NCBI GenBank assembly: GCA_009809945.1
Contig: WTPW01000870.1
Coordinates: forward strand, 96,296 to 160,295
Direction: 5' to 3'
Source of the DNA: Gigaspora margarita
Taxonomy: Eukaryota; Glomeromycota; Glomeromycetes; Diversisporales; Gigasporaceae
Length of the DNA: 64,000 nt
Every line of letters begins with the position of its first letter. Position 1 is the first letter of the stretch. The notes beneath the pieces are model-generated. The model was not told the DNA's origin. It did not search any database and saw only the letters and a program-made list of their open reading frames with translations. Positions 60,663-64,000 of the stretch are shown one piece after another. The translations under genes and the position numbers were made by a program.

Positions 60663-60973
60663 ATTGTACACGGGTGTTTGAACACGGGAATAATAATTTT
60701 TATAAATTAAAAGATTTTTTATTAATAAAATAAAAAACAATTTAATTAATATTAAGGTTAGGGTAAGAACTGGGATGGGGCAGGGGGCATAGTTTATACC
60801 AAAATTTTACAAGGAATTTTTTTTCTTAGAAACCATGGATTGTTTCTTAAGCAAAATTTTAAGATACTATTAATTTTTGTTTTTTTCTTTATATTGTTGT
60901 ACAAAAAATGATCTGCATACTGCATTTTCTATATGATTTGTGTAGTACAGTGTTCAAACACCCCGTGTACAAA
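60663..60973. mobile_element. TA-flanked MITE (311 bp) in the former BTB intron
   Basis: Inverted ends ATTGTACACGGGTGTTTGAAC and GTTCAAACACCCCGTGTACAAA are flanked by TA at 60661-60662 and 60974-60975. Sequence on both sides resembles the short intron of the BTB-TLDc genes (TATCTTTATTTTATTGA on the left, TTATTGATATTATT on the right), so it inserted into that intron. Confidence 0.75.
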
Positions 60974-61049
60974 TAGAAATGCTCTTATTGATATTATTAT
61001 AATGTTAATAATTTTATATATAATGAATAATCCCAAATAGCAAGTAACT

Positions 61050-61302
61050 TACTTAATAATGATTTCAAATTATTTGAATAGAAATATTTTTCAAATTAAT
61101 CAGTTTAATTTTATTTTTACTTTTACTCAGATATTTTCAATTCATTATGAAAATATAAAAATTGATATTTTAAAATAGTTGAATGTGTTTGAAATACTTT
61201 AGTACTTGGAGGTTCACCAATACTAATAATTGCATTAAAGTCTTCTTTATCTTCAAGAAATTAAAGATAATTATTTGAATTTTCAAAAAATTTTGCTGTC
61301 AT
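61050..61302 (-). pseudogene. BTB first-exon fragment, copy 4
   Basis: From ATG 61302 the minus strand reads MTAKFFENSNNYL then TAA, where the intact genes have ELL. The rest of the BTB first exon can be followed to a preserved GTAAGT donor near 61050. The second exon is missing; beyond the intron the sequence joins the duplicated segment at about 60620. It is a truncated, dead copy. Confidence 0.8.
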
Positions 61303-61629
61303 TTAATTAAATGCCATGTCCATATGTATGTAAATACAGTTAAGTATAAGTATATACATACGTACTTACTATATGCATACTAACAACAACAAAACAGATC
61401 TTCTAGATCCAAAACTAACCAACCAAACCCATAAAATCTGGTTAATCATATCAATGAAGATTGATGTGTTATAGTCATCAATGCTTTAGAGATAACTCTC
61501 TATCAGTCCTTAGTACTTCAAGAAATAGCTGAGCAGGTTAACAATATATCATATATACAAGAAATACAGATGAACGATCATACTATAGTCTTGGATGTTA
61601 CCAAATTTGAGTTGTACAGATCATACCAT

Positions 61630-61942
61630 TTATGGTGGTTGGTTAAAGCGGAGGAAATTTTAAAAAATTATCCAATTTAATGTTTATTTAAATTAGGGTT
61701 AGGGTTAGGGTTATTTGTGTTATATTTAGAAGAACCTATAAGTAAAATTGCTTTCATGACATTTTTTATTAATGTACCAAAGTAGATTTATACTACTATT
61801 TCTTGTATTTTTCACTTTTTCTCTTTTTTCACTTGTTTGGTTTCTTCAAAATAATCTGAGTTAGTCAAAATTTCGCAATTTGATTGGTTAATTATCTGTT
61901 GATCATCAAATTCACTCTACTTTAACCTATTCCCATTTTTGC
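61630..61942. mobile_element. MITE with GGTTAAAGCGGAG ends, copy A
   Basis: The left GGTGGTTGGTTAAAGCGGAG pairs with the right TTCACTCTACTTTAACCTAT. It contains three TTAGGG units (61692-61712). Non-coding; exact ends uncertain. Confidence 0.5.
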
Positions 61943-61989
61943 AAGGATTTTTATATGCATGCTAGAAATTTCTGGAACCTTTTGATTAC

Positions 61990-62152
61990 TATAAATGGGG
62001 TTGGTTAAAGCGGAGTGAAATTTAGTTAGGGTTAGAGTTACCTTTTTGATGCAGTTAGAAGGGCTTTTATATATAGATATCAAGAATCCAATTTATGCAG
62101 AATGTAAATCATAGATTGAGTTAACTCTGCTTTAACTGACCCCCAAAAATGT
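61990..62152. mobile_element. MITE with GGTTAAAGCGGAG ends, copy B
   Basis: The left TGGGGTTGGTTAAAGCGGAG pairs with the right CTCTGCTTTAACTGACCCCC. Same family as copy A, with a single degenerate GGGTTAGAGTTA inside. Confidence 0.5.
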
Positions 62153-62159
62153 TGACTTA

Positions 62160-62855
62160 TTTCTTATAAAACATGACTGTTTGATATGTTGAATTATTTG
62201 TATATATGAATTAGCTTAAATTTTATTAAATATGATTACTAATCTTTATGTTGCTAGAGATGTAAACTGAATAATTTATCTTTTACAAACAAAAAGTTAG
62301 TAGTTTAACTTTGTGGATTTTTCATAGTATATATTTCTAAGATATGAATTCCTGGAGTGTACCTTCAAAGTGCAATTATTCTTTAGAAAGCTTTTTTATA
62401 GAATGTGTAAACATCAGACTGAACTTTGCAAAAAAAAAGCATTATGATTGTGGAAATTAAGCCTTTTTTTTAAGTAACTATTTATATAACTTTAATTATT
62501 TTTATCTTGTACTATACCAAAACTAAATACACACATGTATTTTGTATAATAAATACTACAACTTCATTACAATATATAAAGTTTATTCACAGGTCAAAAT
62601 CTAATATATCAGGTACCGATTGGGTACCATATTACTATAATTAAAAAATATGTTAAATACTACATATCGGTGATCTGCCATATATATATCATATAGTTTG
62701 GCTAATCTTACATATATTGGGTACCTGATGAGTATATGTAATAAAAATAACCTTTAAATCTACATATATTATAATTCTAAATCATTGTTTACAATACAAA
62801 TATTATATATATTCAAAAAATTTATTCTTTAAAATATTAATAAAGTTTAATATGC
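62160..62855. other. Non-coding stretch
   Basis: A+T-rich sequence with repeated ATATATCAGGTACC / GGGTACCTGAT words (62605-62735) that recur at about 63810-63826. This is possibly an older element around the 62856 MITE. No gene. Confidence 0.4.
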
Positions 62856-63752
62856 TTCGCACCCCTGCATTGTGCTTGTATATCGCACTCTAATTTGATT
62901 GGTTAAATTTGCATATCATTTTTTTTAAAAAATAACAATATTTTGTTAAAATTTTTTATATTAAGAATTACACTAAGAAATTTTAAAATAAATCTTAAAA
63001 TTTTTCGCACCTATATGTAAAATTTTGTGCTAAACAAGTTTACTTAGTCGTATTAGAAAGATTCTCTTATAAAATTTAGAGAAATTGTCAAAAAATGAGT
63101 TAAAAAAATGAAAAATTGTTAATTTTGTTAAATTTTATTAAGACAACCTTTTTACTTCCAATAAGTAAACTTGTTCAGCACAAAATTTTGCATTAGGTGC
63201 AAAGAGATTTAAGAATTTCCTAATAAACCTTCTAACCTAACCCTAAACTAACCCTAACCTAAAAGTTTTTACAATAATTTGTTTATTTTTTTTTATTTTT
63301 TATTTTTTTTTATTAATATAATGTTATAGTAGAAACTTTGTTACAGCAGCCTTTTAATCCTAAGATTAATAGTCTCTTTGTTATCAAGTAGAGATAGGTG
63401 AAGGGTCAGATAAGTTCTTGGACCAGGCTGACAAATTCCTCCAACCTGAAAACTAGTTGAAGTAAAGAGATATGGCTATAGAAAAATTCTATGGTAAAGA
63501 TTTCTAACTACATTTGTGCTACAGAGCACCCAATGTGATATTACACCTCCTATTTCCTATTTTATACTATTATTAATTTAAACTAATAAAATAGATCTAG
63601 TTAGGATAGGTTGGAGAAAACCTAAGATGTTAATCATGACATTATAAAAAGCATGTTGTTAGGGGGATTTGTTTATTTTTTAAAAAATAATGAACTACAA
63701 ATTTAGCCAATCAAATTAGGGTGCAATATATAAGCACATTACAGAGTGCGAG
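62856..63752. mobile_element. MITE (897 bp) with TCGCAC ends, ATATGC flanks
   Basis: Inverted ends of about 60 bp share TGTGCTTGTATAT-CGCAC and CTAATTTGATTGG, then run to a TTTTTTAAAAAATA palindrome. ATATGC flanks both sides (62850-62855 and 63753-63758). A smaller MITE is nested inside. No transposase. Confidence 0.65.
63006..63201. mobile_element. Nested MITE, GCACCTA...AAATTTTGTGCT ends
   Basis: The left CGCACCTATATGTAAAATTT-TGTGCTAAACAAGTTTACTTA pairs with the right TAAGTAAACTTGTTCAGCAC-AAAATTTTGCATTAGGTGC. It lies inside the 62856 element. Confidence 0.65.
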
Positions 63753-63961
63753 ATATGCATTTATTCATATAAAAAATATTTTTTACTATTTAAATTTTTT
63801 TTAATTTGATATATATCAGGTACCCAATAATTATAGTATTAACTAGCAATAGGAATTTCTAATTGTTAATTATAAATTGATATAATTAGAATAAAAAATT
63901 GTTAGATTGTTATCTGTTTTATCAATTCTTATCAAAATTAATATGTTTTGTTTTTGTTTTT

Positions 63962-63962
<1 letters not shown>

Positions 63963-64000
<38 letters not shown>
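63963..64000 (-). repeat. Terminal poly-T run
   Basis: After TGTTTTTGTTTTTG the window ends in an uninterrupted T run. It may be the start of a minus-strand retroelement's poly-A tail lying beyond the window, or an assembly edge; the sequence cannot decide. Confidence 0.4.

Noticed and set aside
1..64000. tRNA or rRNA genes
   Set aside because: GGTTCGA-like words (for example near 37412) occur only inside repeats, with no cloverleaf around them; no rRNA-like stretch was seen.

Overview
The window reads as nuclear DNA of an arbuscular mycorrhizal fungus (Glomeromycotina, most like Rhizophagus). The reasons are very high A+T, sparse short-intron genes, BTB-TLDc and Sel1/kinase-type genes, a Crinkler/RHS-type P-loop gene, and repeats filling most of the space. 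This is inferred from gene families and sequence style; no database search was possible. Scattered N bases show that assembly quality is uneven.

Layout. 1-6.5 kb: non-coding, with a small hAT-type element and a TA-flanked MITE. 6.5-8.1 kb: an intact two-exon BTB-BACK-TLDc gene (minus strand). 8.4-11.8 kb: a decayed Sel1-repeat plus protein-kinase pseudogene, split by an 842-bp hAT element. 13.2-14.9 kb: a repeat with a paralogue at 38.8-40.3 kb; only the first copy carries a compact insert encoding a cold-shock-domain protein with one frameshift. 15-27 kb: a gene desert of nested MITEs and hAT elements. 27.4-37.7 kb: a hAT-type element that received a LINE (27600-36775, 16-bp target duplication, poly-A tail), which itself received another hAT element. 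38-42.8 kb: another hAT element, then three Helitron-like units head to tail. 43.6-48.6 kb: a second intact BTB-BACK-TLDc gene and flank, matched by a degenerate copy at 57.9-60.6 kb. 49-54 kb: mostly non-coding with a minisatellite. 54.6-56.6 kb: a Crinkler/RHS-like P-loop gene, intact except for one in-frame TGA. 60.6-61.3 kb: a first-exon-only BTB fragment with a MITE in its former intron. 61-64 kb: MITEs and a terminal poly-T run.

The clearest result is structural. At least twelve non-autonomous elements with hAT-like ends and 8-bp target duplications can be delimited, nine with perfect duplications. Most have different terminal sequences, so they represent many families rather than one burst. 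Paralogous empty sites within the window independently support the 2.3-kb hAT insertion, the Helitron array and the cold-shock insert. The BTB-TLDc genes are probably cullin-3-type adaptors or signalling proteins and the Crinkler is a candidate effector; no operon-like cooperation between genes is visible.
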